64,000 nucleotides of DNA from Sorex araneus (lineage: Eukaryota > Chordata > Mammalia > Eulipotyphla > Soricidae), in contig NC_073306.1 of the NCBI RefSeq assembly GCF_027595985.1, positions 160,840,651-160,904,650 on the forward strand, in the 5' to 3' direction. The notes under the pieces are model-generated. The model saw only the letters and a program-made list of their open reading frames with translations. It was not told where the DNA came from and ran no database searches. Numbering within the stretch: the stretch's first letter is position 1; each line of letters opens with the position of its first letter. Shown here piece by piece: positions 35,828 through 47,600 of this stretch. The position numbers and the translations under genes are program-made.

Positions 35828-35858
35828 CCTGTCCCTGACCAGCACCTGCACAACCGCG
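35828..35858 (+). other. SLC34A2: Non-coding first exon of right-hand SLC34A2 copy
   Basis: A short 5' UTR exon is inferred to end at 35858, before a strong donor (gtgagtacct). The same donor and a similar preceding stretch occur in inverted orientation at 10877, the matching place in the other copy. The 5' end is estimated as about 25-30 bases after the TATA-like box and is not precise. The intron that follows is 5.3 kb and leads to the ATG exon. Confidence 0.6.
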
Positions 35859-36315
35859 GTGAGTACCTCTGCAGGGCTGGGCGCCTGCGCCCACGCAGAG
35901 AACCCTGTTCCCCGAGTCCTCCCAGGGCCGCCGTGCGTGGATCTCAAGAGACTTGGCGGGCTTGGGGCTGCAGAAGAGAAACAAGAAGAGTGTTTCTGCA
36001 GTGTCAGACGTTGGGTCCTTCCTCAGGTGGCCCCTCTGGTCCCACCCCACCTGCTCTGGGTTTCCCTGTAGCCTGCACTGGTGATGGTGGTGGTGACAGT
36101 GGTGGGCGGTGGTTAAAATTGAACGTGATTTATGTTTGGGGGAGAATAGGGGTGTGGGAGGGGGCAGTAGGGAGTAAGAGGACGGGTTCCTTTCTTGGTA
36201 CCCTGACTAGCTCTGGGACCTAAGGGAGCACTCTGTGAGTCCCTGTGCCTCAGTTTCCCCTCTTTAGAAGAAGGGGAGTGTCTCAAGAATGTGTCCTGTG
36301 CTGAACAGTGAGGTT

Positions 36316-36490
36316 TGGGGGTTGGAAAGATAGTACAAGAGTTAGGTTGCTTCCTTGCACACAGCCAACCCTGGTTCGATCCCCAGTATCCCACATGGTC
36401 CCCAGAGCACTGCCAGGACTGATTCCTTGAGTGCAGAACCAGGAGTAACTCCTGAGCATTGCCATTTTGAGTATGGCCCCCAAACCAATA
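36316..36490 (+). mobile_element. SOR SINE in intron 1 of right copy
   Basis: It is full length with moderate divergence. A closer-to-consensus copy follows at 36597-36735, truncated by L1 sequence. Confidence 0.8.
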
Positions 36491-36596
36491 AAATAGAAGT
36501 TAAAATGATTTGGCTTTAGCTTAGAAGCCACGCTTATATCTGTTGAACATTCTCTTCTGTCTGCTTCTTGTCCTTTTTTAAAAAAAATTGAGGTTG

Positions 36597-36735
36597 GGGC
36601 TGGAGCAATAGTATAGCGGGTAGGGCATTTGCCTTGCATGCTGCCGACCTGGGCTCGATTCCCAGCATCCCAAATGTCCCCCAAGCACCGCCAGGAATAA
36701 TTCCTGAGTGCAGAGCCAGGAGTAACCGCTGAGGA
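36597..36735 (+). mobile_element. SOR SINE, 3' end missing
   Basis: The head and most of the body are near consensus; the end runs into L1 sequence at about 36740. Confidence 0.82.
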
Positions 36736-36741
36736 GTTTTT

Positions 36742-36965
36742 AAAAATTTTGTTTTTTTGAATCACCGTGAGAACAGTTACAAAGCTTTCCAGTCTAAGTT
36801 TCAGTCATACAATGGTCAAACACCCATCCCTTCACCAGTGCACACCCTCCACCACTAAGAACCCCAGTATACCCCCCATCCCAACCCTCCCCCGCCTATG
36901 TAGCAGATGATTTCCACCTTACTCTCTCAAAAGATCCACCATTATTATATGGAATTTTCCCCAAC
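36742..36965 (-). mobile_element. L1 3' fragment
   Basis: It reads gaatcaccgtgagaacagtt and then cacccatcccttcaccagtg, the reverse complement of the L1 3' ends seen elsewhere in the window. Confidence 0.6.
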
Positions 36966-37034
36966 ATTCAGACCTGCCAAAAAGGCATCATTAGATAATT
37001 TGTTTTCTATTGCTGATATGAAGAGCATTTTGGA

Positions 37035-37290
37035 TTTCTGATATTTTAGTAGTGCAGCAGCTAGGGTGTTCACCTTTCACGTGGTGGACCCGGGTTCAAT
37101 TCCTCCGCCCCTCTTGGAGAGCCCGGCAAGCTACCAAGAGTATCTCGCCCGCACGGCAGAGCCTGGCAAGCTACCTGTGGCATATTCGATATGCCAAAAA
37201 CAGTAACAACAAGTCTCACAATGGAGACATCACTGGTTCCCGCTTGAGCAAATCAATGAGCAACGGGGTGACAGTGACAGTGACAGTGAT
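37035..37290 (+). mobile_element. Second-family SINE
   Basis: In the forward direction it has the tRNA head (ggacccgggttcaattcctc), then gagcccggcaagctacc and gagcctggcaagctacctg, then a (GTGACA)n end. Confidence 0.82.
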
Positions 37291-39134
37291 ATTTTAGTAA
37301 TAAGTCTGGAGGGATTTCTGCCAAAAGCCGCTGGATTCCAAGATTGTTTTGTGTGGGATCATGGCCGTTCAGGAGCTAGGAGCCGTTCGTGGGTGGCAAC
37401 TCCGGGCCATGGCTGAACACTTTTTGGGTGTGACCTGAAAAGCCAAAAAAATAATAATGAAATAAAAATAAAATTGAAGTTTCGATGGTTGCCCAGAGAT
37501 AAAAGGCAGAAGGGGGCGGGAGGGGACTGGGGGCATGGCTTAAAGAATGTGCCCTGGGGTGCTGAGTGGAGAGGGGCGGGTCCCCAGTCCAGAGCTGGAC
37601 GGAGACAAGGGCTTTTGGATTGCATCACTGGCCCCGCCCCTGCCCTCAGTCCTGAGGTGTCTGTGCCATCTCAGCGAGCCGGGGACTGGCCTTCTCTGCC
37701 CTCTCCTGCTCTCCTGCACAGCCCGTTCCTGAATCGGTTCTTTGTTGGGTGTTTGGGAAACGTGCCTCTGTGCAGGGAGCGTGGTTGCGGTGTTAGAACC
37801 AGCCAAGATGAAGATCTCTTTCAGCGTTCCTTCTTTTGGGACTGGTGGGACACATTTGGCCCGTGGCTGGGATGTTAAATATGCCCTCTCCACACCCACT
37901 CAGTTCACCCAATAGTCCCCGGAGTCAAGTCTCGGGGGTAGGAAGACGGGCATCTGTACTCTTGCTGGTCGAGGCGAAGCTGATATGAACTCAGCTCAAT
38001 GAAGAAAGCAGTTTCCAGAGTGCAGGTTTTGGAGGTCATACCCACAGTGCTCAGGGCTCACTCCCTACTCTGTGCTCAGTGCTCACCCCCATCATGCGCT
38101 CAGGGCTCCTCCACTGAGGCTTATTCCTGACTCTGTGCTCATGACTCACTCCTGACTTTCCCCCCTTTCTCAGTGCCCCCTCCAGCTTGGGGCAGGTGAC
38201 AGTGTCAGCAGAGAGTCTCCAACCCTGGTGAAGGAGTGGGGCCTCTGACACTCTCCCTTGGGGTATTTGCTTTCTGGGCAATGGCACACACCTCAGCACA
38301 GCCCAGAAGCATCCTGAGGGAAGCACTTCCAGAAATCAGGCCCTGGAAGCTGCCCAAGCCCCCAGCCCCAACTGGGGGTCAGTTCTAGACCCCATCTCCC
38401 ACCTGGAACCCGGATGTCTAGGGCAGCCCAGTGACTTGTCAACGTCGTAGGAATCTGGGTAGTGCTGGGTCGAGCACAAAGGGGTGGGAAGCAAATGTGG
38501 GCGGGGCGCCCAGCCTGGGATTAACTGACAGTGAGTCTTGGAGTCGTCCTTCCTTCCCTAGACACCAGCTAAGGGACCCAGCGTTAGGCGGGTTGAGAGG
38601 TGAAAATCACATTGGATTAAAATGTGAAAATTACATCGAACAGTTTTAGTGTTTTTATCTTGAGGGGGGAGGGGCGGCCCACATCCGACAGGATGTTCAG
38701 TACCAGGGCATGAACTTTGGCCAGCCGCATGAAGAGGTTGCTCAACCCACTGAGCCACTCTCTAGGCCCGAGTAGTTTCTCCTAACCCGTGTGATCCCCG
38801 AGCACAGAGCCGGGAGTAAGCCCTGAGCAGAGCTGGGTGTGGCTCAAGAACCACCCCACACACACACACACACACACACACATTATGAGAATGGTGCAGT
38901 TATAACTGATACTACAAGACATAGGAAGGATCATGGAGTGCGCTATAATCGTCTCTACCACTGTGTGAGCAAACTGGAAACCTGAACGGATGGGTAAGTG
39001 TCAGTCTCAAAACCAGCAGAGCTCGTTTGTCCACGGGGCCACCTGGACCTGAGGCTGAAGTCTCCCAGGATAGTTTTGGACTTTTCTCACTGGAAGGAGG
39101 TCCCCGAGGCAGCAGACTTGTCCCTCCTTTGTTT

Positions 39135-39296
39135 TATGTCTGGTTTTGGTTCCTGCCTGGTGTAGCTCAGGGGCGACTCGGGGGACGTTGTTTGGGGTCC
39201 ACTCTCAGCAGTCAGGGGCACTGGGGGGTTCCAGGGAGGGAACCTGGCTTCTGCACGCAAAACGGGCCCAGCCCAGTGAACTCTCTGGTCCAAGCT
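39135..39296 (-). mobile_element. Degraded SOR SINE
   Basis: Recognised from ggttcctgcctggtgtagct to gaactctctggtccaagctg. Other weak fragments lie at 38662-38772 (minus) and 38785-38850 (plus). Confidence 0.5.
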
Positions 39297-39329
39297 GACC
39301 ATTCACACTATGTTCATTCTTCCACTTCA

Positions 39330-40330
39330 TGAATGCTGCCATCTTTCCTTTTCTGTGTGTATTCTTTTGTTTTATTTCGTGTGTTCTTACAGTTTGCCGT
39401 GTGAAGGTCTTCCTCCTCTTTCTTCATTTTCCTTCCTTCACTCAATTAGCTCCACCTAAAATACAAGCAGATTTATATTGCTGATTTTGTATCCTGATTC
39501 TGTAAACTGGTTATTCATTTCTAGTAGTATTGTTGTTGTTGTTGTTAAGTCTTGGGAATTTTCTGGTCCATTATCTTGCCATGCAATATTTTCACCTTGG
39601 CTTTTCTAATTTGTATTCATTTAATGTCTTATCTTGCCTAATTGCTCTGTATAGGACTTCTAAACTTATGCAGCAAGCAAGGAAGAGAGTACATATCCTT
39701 GTCTCTTGCCAGGTTTCATGAGAAATATTTTCAGTTTTTCATGATTGAGTTTTTTCATACTGTTATCTATGGGTTTGTCATCTGTGACCTTTTATTTTGT
39801 TGAAATATGTTCAATATACTGGGAAGTATATTCCCAATTTTTTAGTTCTTTTTAAAAAAGCATAAATGGATGTTGAAACATTTCAAATGTCAAGTGTTTT
39901 TTCAATACCTATAATCATTGGATTTTAAATCTTTGTGTGGATGTGGCAAATGAACTAATTTATGTATATTGAATCATCCTTGCATCTGTGAGATAAATCA
40001 TATTTATGATCAACGATTTTCTTGACGTTTTGCTGATTTTATTGGCCAGAGTTTTGTTAAGGATTTGTTTGTTGGCATCTATCATCACAGTCATTTTTCT
40101 ATTTTAGTTGAGTTCTTTTCTGGGTTAGGGGCAACCAGATTGGGTTAGATTGGGTTAATTGTGTTGATCTGGGTTAGATTGACCTGATAATGTATTTGGG
40201 ATTGTGCCCACCTGTTCAATTAGAGGGAAGTTGAGAAGCCAACTTTGAAACATCTATAGAATTCACTGGTGAGGTTATCTGGTTTAGGCCTCTTGCTTTC
40301 AGGCAATTTTTAATTACCATTTTGATATCT
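39330..40330 (-). mobile_element. Old L1 ORF2 fragment in intron 1
   Basis: This AT-rich kilobase matches, in reverse complement, the reverse-transcriptase part of mammalian L1 ORF2 (landmarks: tgaatcatccttgcatctg, tattggccagagttttgtt). It has many stops and no open frame. Confidence 0.65.
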
Positions 40331-40539
40331 ATAATTGTTGTTCGCTTGGTCTTGGGAAGTTGTATGCGTCTGATGCCTTATCCATTTGCCTCAGCTTGTC
40401 TGCCAGTGGTAGAGGTGCTCAAAGCGCTCTCCATAATCTAGTCTCCGATTTTTTTGTAGTATCAGTTCTGACTTCACCTTTCTCATTGTGTGTGGTTATG
40501 TCGTGTCCTGATTCTGTAATCAGGCGGGAGCTCCTGATT

Positions 40540-40570
<31 letters not shown>

Positions 40571-40584
40571 TGTGTTGTGATTCT

Positions 40585-40755
40585 TGGTTGTGATTCAGAG
40601 CACACCCAGCTCTGCTTAGGGCTTACTCTTGGCTCTGTGCTCAGGGATCACTCATAGCCGAGTTCAAAGGACCATAGGCAATGCCAGGGTCAAACTGGGG
40701 TCAGCCACATGCAAGGCAAAAACCCTAATCCCTGTCCTATCCCTCCAACCCCATT
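40585..40755 (-). mobile_element. SOR SINE
   Basis: It runs from ttggttgtgattcagagcac to ctatccctccaacccc, directly after a (GT)n run at 40543-40570. Confidence 0.75.
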
Positions 40756-41134
40756 TCTATTATTCTGCCAGAACCTAGCGAGGGGTTGTCAGATGTATAC
40801 AGCTATTCATTTATTACTCTCTGGTCTAGTTTTTTGTTTGTTTGGGGGCTGTACATGATCACCCAGAGTGATCCCTGAGAATAGAGCCAGGAGTGACCCC
40901 GAAGCATCACTGAGCCTGGCCCCCAAACAAACAAAAAATACGTATGTCAGGGTTTGTTAGGCCCAGTCAGAGGCAGAGAAAGAAAAGTTTAAGAAAACAA
41001 TGAAGGCTATGTCAATAATTTAAAGAGCCAGCGTGCAAACTTGGTGAGACCAGTGCCCCAAACAGAAATCCAAGAAGGGTGATTTCCAGACCTGAGCCTC
41101 TCCCCGCTCCTCCTACGCTTGCTTCCACCCACAG

Positions 41135-41243
41135 ACCATGGCTCCTTGGCCCGAGCTGCAGAATGCCCAGGCGAACCCCAGTACATACATCGAAGGGGGT
41201 CCCCAGCCCCCCGTGACCCAGAAAGGCAAGGAGCCCAACAAAA
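41135..41243 (+). CDS. SLC34A2: Right copy, exon 2 (ATG exon)
   Basis: The acceptor ccacccacag is followed by acc and the ATG at 41138; coding ends AAC AAA A before gtaagtg. It encodes [13 protein letters not shown] through EPNK, the cytoplasmic N-terminus. The start is chosen by its match to human MAPWPEL and by the acceptor three bases before it. Confidence 0.93.
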
Positions 41244-41551
41244 GTAAGTGTCCCCTCGCCTCCCCAGAGCTCCCGGGAGGGACCCCGCGGAGCCCACCCA
41301 CCCTCACGGCCCCTGTCGCACGTTTGCCCAGGTGACAGCGGGGCCTCTGCCACCAAGGGGGACCTGCTGCCGTCCCACTCCACGGTGGCGCTCATCGAGG
41401 ACCCCCCAGAAGACCCCTGGGACCTGCCCGCGCTGCAGGACACGGGGCTTAAGTGGTCAGGTAAGGGAGGACTGACACTGTCACCCCAGGTCTCAGGCCA
41501 GGGCTCCGTGTCACAGCAGCCCCCCCCAAAACACACACACACACACACACA

Positions 41552-41602
<51 letters not shown>

Positions 41603-44600
41603 GCACCAGGCTCCAAGACCCCTGCTGGGAGCCTGGGGCTGGGCTGAAGCCAGAGCTTGGGGAGGGCCACAAGGGGGCCATCTGTGGTTCTTCCTTTCCC
41701 AGCAAAGGTGCCCACTCAGGGCTGGCCCTCGGCCCACCCTGGCTCCTGCCCCTGTCCTAGCGGCTTCCCTGTGGCCCTGCCCAGGGGCACGAGGAGGACA
41801 GGACCAGCCGAGCTGGGGGCCCACGGGCCTGCACGGTGCGGCTGCGGGTGTGAGGGCACCCCTGTGCCCCCGTGCAAGGAGGGGCTGGGCACAGCGGGGC
41901 CTGGGACCCAGCAGCCCAGGGTGCCACCCCCAGGACCCGGAGGCCCGGGTGTGTGCAGAGGACGTGGGTGGGGCCTTGTTGGGGGGCACACACGGCCGTG
42001 GGGTGCGGGGCTGCGTGTGCCGCCACCGTGGGCTCCCCTCTCCCCTCCCCACCTCAGCAGGGGTGCCGCTGACCCCGCCCCGGACGCACCCCGCCTGGGC
42101 CCTGGGCCTGGCCCGGGAGGGCAGGAGCTCTGTGCCAGGCCTGTGAGCCCCGCAGACCCTGAGTCTCCCCTCCCCCCAGAGCGCGATGCCAGAGGGAAGC
42201 TGCTCTGTGTCCTCCAAGGCGTCGGGAAGCTCATCCTGCTGCTGGGATTCCTCTACTTGTTCGTCTGCTCCCTGGACGTCCTCAGCAGCGCCTTCCAGCT
42301 GCTGGGAGGTAGGGGGGAAGGGCCCGGCTGGGGGGAGGGGGTCACAGCTGACAGTTCAGCGAGCCCCACCAGTGGAAGTCTCCTGGGATGCTTTTGGGCT
42401 GGAGCCCCGTCCCCACATCACTGGGGAAGTCCATGGACCACTGGGAAGATCACTGAGGAAGTCTTTTGGAGATGGTGCACCTGGCCAATGCTCAGGGATT
42501 ACTCCTGACTCTGTGCTCAGGGCTCACTCCTGCTGGGGTTCTGGAGATCAGATGGGGTGCCTAGGATTGAACCCAGGTCAGTCGTGCACAAGGCCTGAGC
42601 CCTACCCTGCCTCAGGCCTGCACCTATTTTGGGGGGGGCGGTACGGGAGTCACACCCAGCGATGCACAGGGGTTACTCCTGGCTCTGCACTCAGGAATTA
42701 CTCCTTGCAGTGCTTGGGGGACCATATGGGATGCTGGGAATTGAACCCAGGTCGGGCACATGCAAGGCAAATGCCCTACCCGCTGTACTACTGCTCCAGC
42801 TCTTTGCACCTATTTTAGAGGAGAAAAAATGTAAATCCTTTAACAGGGTGTGAGTTGGCCAGACCGGCTTGTTCCCACGAAGGCTGGAGGGGGGACTTTC
42901 TGTAGGAGGAATCAGGCAGAGAGGATGAAGAGGATGAGTTTTTGGGGGGCCGGTGGGAGCGATGTCTGCAGGTAGAGGATGGTACCAAGTCAGCAGCAGG
43001 AGGAAATAGATCCCAGAGGGCAGGCGGTGGGGGCTGGAGCGATAGCACAGCGGGTAGGGTGTTTGCCTTGCAAGCAGCCAACCCAGGTTCGATTCCCAGC
43101 ATCCCATATGGTCCCCTGAGCACTGCCAGGAGTAACTCCTGAGTGCAAAGCCAGGAGTAACCCCTGTGCATTGCCGGGTGTGACCCAAAAACAAAAAACA
43201 AAAAACCAGAGGACAGGCGGGCCTCCCGGGCCGTCACTCCTCAGTCTTGCCTACAACATGGTCACTCTGCACGCCCACCGAGCCCCCACCCTACGGCCTG
43301 GCTTTTTGTGCTTTTCAGGAAAGATGACCAAGAAGTTCCTCCATAACAACTGGATCATAACCAACCCTCTGGGAGGTCTGGGGATCGGGGTGCTGGTGAC
43401 TGCCCTGATCCAGAGTTCCAGCACCTCCTCGTCCGTCATCATCAGCATGGTGGCCTCGTCATGTGAGTGCAGCTGCCCGGAGCCACCACGTTCCAGGCCT
43501 TTCACACACCCTCAGGGAGCCGGGGGTTGTGTCTGGTGAGGATGAATTCCGCCTCCACCTCAGGCTGAACACACACCCTGTGCTTGAAAACCTAGCTCTG
43601 CGTTTTCAGGGATGGTGCTCTCTTATTCAGCAACGACTAGACACGGGTGTCTATTAAATTTGATTGAAATAACTTTGCTCGAAAATACTAAATTTGGTTG
43701 TTCCAACTACATCAATCTGTGATCAATAATCAAGCTAGGCGAGAGGCAAGTTTGAATAGTGCAGTTATAGTACCTGTCCATCGCTGCTCTGGGAGTCAAG
43801 AATACAGATGACACGTATGTCCGGTATTTGTTAGATTGGGAGGACCAGTTTGAATGGGTCCATTTTCAGCCCAATCAAATTTTAGGTAATAAACTAGAAA
43901 CTTCTGGACCAAATTAGGAAAAGGCATTGCTTCCACTAAAAAAAAAAAAAAAATGGCCTTCCTTCATCAGAACATTGTGGCTAAGTATTAATTTTCTAGA
44001 TAAGAAAATTGTACTGCCAGGATTTCACCCTTATAAACACTCAAGTCCTTCAATATCATGGAGAGAGAGGACTTATAACGGCATTTCAAAGGGTCTTGCA
44101 GAGTCTGTGGATTCCCTGGAATTGCGTGCTGGGACTGTGGGGGTCCCTGGGCACAGTTCCATGGGCATCAGCCCACGTGCTCATCAGAGCCCAGTGGGGT
44201 GCAGCCCCCCTCCGAGATGAGCAAGTGCTGCAAGATAGGGAGACCCTCCTGCATGGGGCCACCTGCCAGGCTGCTCCCTCCACGCCTAACGCGGCCCCTG
44301 TCCTCCCCCAGTGCTGACCGTGCGGGCCGCCATCCCCATCATCATGGGGGCCAACATCGGCACCTCCATCACCAACACCATCGTGGCGCTCATGCAGGCC
44401 GGGGACCGCAAAGAGTTCAGAAGGTAAGAGGAGCTGAACCCGCCAGCTCGGCCCAGCTCCTTGGGGTGGTTTGCTTTGTTGTTTTTTTTTCCTGTTGTTT
44501 GGTTGGTTTTGGGATCACACCCAGTGGTGTTCAGGATTTACTCCTGGCTCTGCTCTCAGGACTCACTCCTGGATGCTGGGGATCAGTGGAACCTGAGTCA

Positions 44601-47600
44601 GTCAAGTGCAAGGCAAACGTCCTCCCTGCTGTGCTCCCCCCCCACCCCATCCTCTGCCCTGTCCCAGCTCCTCAGTTTGACCAGATTATGGGCTCCCCCT
44701 GCCCCCAGCCAGTGGGCACTCCCCCAGCCCTGCTGGAGCTTCCAGAGGGAGGGGGGGCGAGGAAGGCTGGAGGTTCAACCCAGCCCCCAGTTAACCCTGC
44801 GTTAACCCCGACAGGTAAGAGCTCAGAGAGCCGCCAGGAGCCGAGCTGGGCTCCCTCAGAGCAGCCCCAGCTGGAGGCCCTGCGGGGGCGTGAGGCTCCA
44901 ACAAGGCCACTCAGCACAGGGGTCCTGCCCCGTGGGGGGTAGTGACAGCTCCCACCGCCTCCACTGGGCGGCCCCACCCGGGCCACTCCCTGCCCCCCCT
45001 TGTCTTCCCCACCCGCTCCCGTCCATATATCTCACATGCTATAGCCCATTGCCCTATCTGCTGGGCTCTTAAATAGATTTTTCTATGCTTCATTTTACTC
45101 CTGTGAAAATGCAAAGCACTTCAGTGGCACTGCTGAGGGTCACAACAGGGAGTCCGTCCAGGCTTCTTTATTTCAGACTGTGGTTTCTTTTCCCTGTTAC
45201 ACTAATGTTTGCCTCTGGATAATCTCTGAAACACAAACATAACAATCAATTAAGGTTCCTGCATGTGGGACATTACTGATGTAGCTCACATTCTATCAGA
45301 ATATTGAAACAAACTGCTATCAGGGCTGGCTTTGGTTACAAGGAGTTGGGATTACATCTTTATTGATTCCCAGAACCATTACCATATCAGACATCTATAA
45401 GACTCTGTAAACATTTTACCAACCTGAAGAAATATGTGCAATCACTTGTATAAAACTATCTAAAACATCATATCCCAGGAAAATGAGCTATTTAAAAAAA
45501 ATTAGATAACAGGAGAGGTAAAAATTTGTGCTTATAAATAGGCATTGCAAATTAATCTCTCTTACTATTAGTGTGATTAAAGCATTTCCCCTCATATATT
45601 TATTGGTTTCTGTTTGTTCATGGTCTATTTTTATTGAAAGGTGTTTGATATACACTATTGTTTTGACTTTCTCCTTCTTCTCTTTATTTTCGGTTTTGGG
45701 GCCACACCAAAAGTGATGGCTGGTGTGATGGCTGAGGAGTTACTCCTGGCTCTGTAATCAGGAATTACTCCTGGCAATGCTCAGGGGACCATGTGGGATG
45801 CTGGGGATCAAATCAGGATTGGCTGTGTGCAGACCAGCGCCCCTAAAAGCTGTACTATCTCTCTTATAAAGATAATCCTAGATTTATTTCATCTTTTTAT
45901 TTGGGGAGAAAGGAAAGTTTTTGGGTCATGCCTGGCAGTGCTCAGAGGCTACTTCTGGCTCTGCTCAGGAAACCAAATACCGTGCCAGGGATTGAGCCAG
46001 GGTCAGCCACAGGCAAGGCAAGTGCCTTAACCAATGAATCATATACTTAGTTCGTTGCATCTTATTCTCAGCCAAATATTTGGAACACCAAGACGTTTCC
46101 ATTTCCTTTTTGCCCTGTGTTTGACGCTTGGGGCCTTCGGGACCAGTTGTTCAGTTTTGTGCCATCAGGAAGCAAAGACACGGGAAGCACAGTTCTGAGT
46201 TCTTCCTGTTGACCCCCTCCCCACCCATAAGACCTGACTTCAGGGACAGAGTAAGAGCTACAACTGCTCACAGAGGTTTCCCTAGACAGCTGCCAGGGAA
46301 TGGAGGGGGACCTCAGAGGCTTGCTCGCACCCTCCAAACTCCAGCCCGGAGTGATTCAGAGAGGGCTAGGAGAGAGGGGGCAGCTTTTGAAGTCATGCCG
46401 CACAGCTCACTCAAGAAGTAATTCTTGTGGGAGCAGCACCATGGGGGCTGCCATCTCCGGCCCATTCTCGTGTTTCTTCTAGGAAACTTAGGGAAAAATA
46501 AAATCTGAAGTCTAGTTCACCTGGGATGGAATTCAAGGGGGATCTCATGCAAATTGTGATAATAAAAACCTGGGTTTCAGGTAGAAATTTCAAATGTTTC
46601 AACAGAACCTGAAGATATTTTTCAAGAGTTTGAGAGTTCACTTTTGGGGTGGGAGAGACAGTGCAGCAGGTAAGGCATTGCCGCGCATGCAAGCCTCCTT
46701 TGTTCAACCTTCTATGCCACAAATGACCCCCCAGCACCTCCAGGAGTGATCCCTGAACAGAGAATCAAGAATAGTCCCTGAGTACTGCAGGTTCGATCCC
46801 CCAACCCCACCAAAAAAATGCATTTTTGTCTGGGCTTTGATGATTCTCTCCATACTTTCCCCACCTGTTCAAAGAGCATTGCCAGCAATAGATACAACAC
46901 AAAATTGGTCTGGTGCAGTTTTCCAACAGGTATCATTGAGCTGATACACAGTTCTGATGTGTATGATTCCTTTTGCTCTGAGCATAGAAATGAGGGTTGT
47001 GTGATTCGGATCTCACAAGTAGGAGGAGAGAGGGGTCCAGGGAAGGACTGTACAGGTTTGCTGACTCTTTTTTCCACTGGTCCGAAGGAAGATCAACAAC
47101 ACACACTATCTTTATTATTATTTATTTAAATCACCATGAGATACACAGTTACAAAGTTGTTCATGATTGAGTTTCCGTCATACTCCCATGATTCCCATCC
47201 CTTCACCAGTGTATGCTTCCCACTGCCAATCAACAACACCCACTTAGGAGATTATTCTAGGAATCACCCTTTATTAGGCAAAGGGTATAATATAGAGGTT
47301 AGGGCACTTGGATGGCCAGTGGCCACTTCAGTTCAATCTTCAGCATCACAATATGATCCCTGAGCATCATCAGGGGTTGCTCCTGTGCACAAAGAGAGAA
47401 ATTAACCCTGAGTACCACCAGGTGTGGTCCACGCCCCCACCTTTAGTTAGAAATGGAAGTGATACATATGCAGGTGCTCACCGAGGTGACACTGGGCAGC
47501 TGATACATAATGTGCTGCTGCGGCCTGTGTCCTCTGGCCCATCAGCTCACCTGGATGTTGGGCTGGGCTGGGCTCCCGCCCTAGGGCTTTTGCAGGGGCC

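Noticed and set aside
35039..36223. Several overlapping frames of 130-220 codons around the right promoter
   Set aside because: They occur on both strands of a GC-rich region and overlap one another, the TATA box and exon 1. None resembles a known family.
41012..42217. Long minus-strand open frame of 401 codons
   Set aside because: It is antisense to exons 2-4 of the right copy and is the mirror image of the frame rejected at 7101-8273. Its presence in both arms reflects the shared duplication and does not show a gene.
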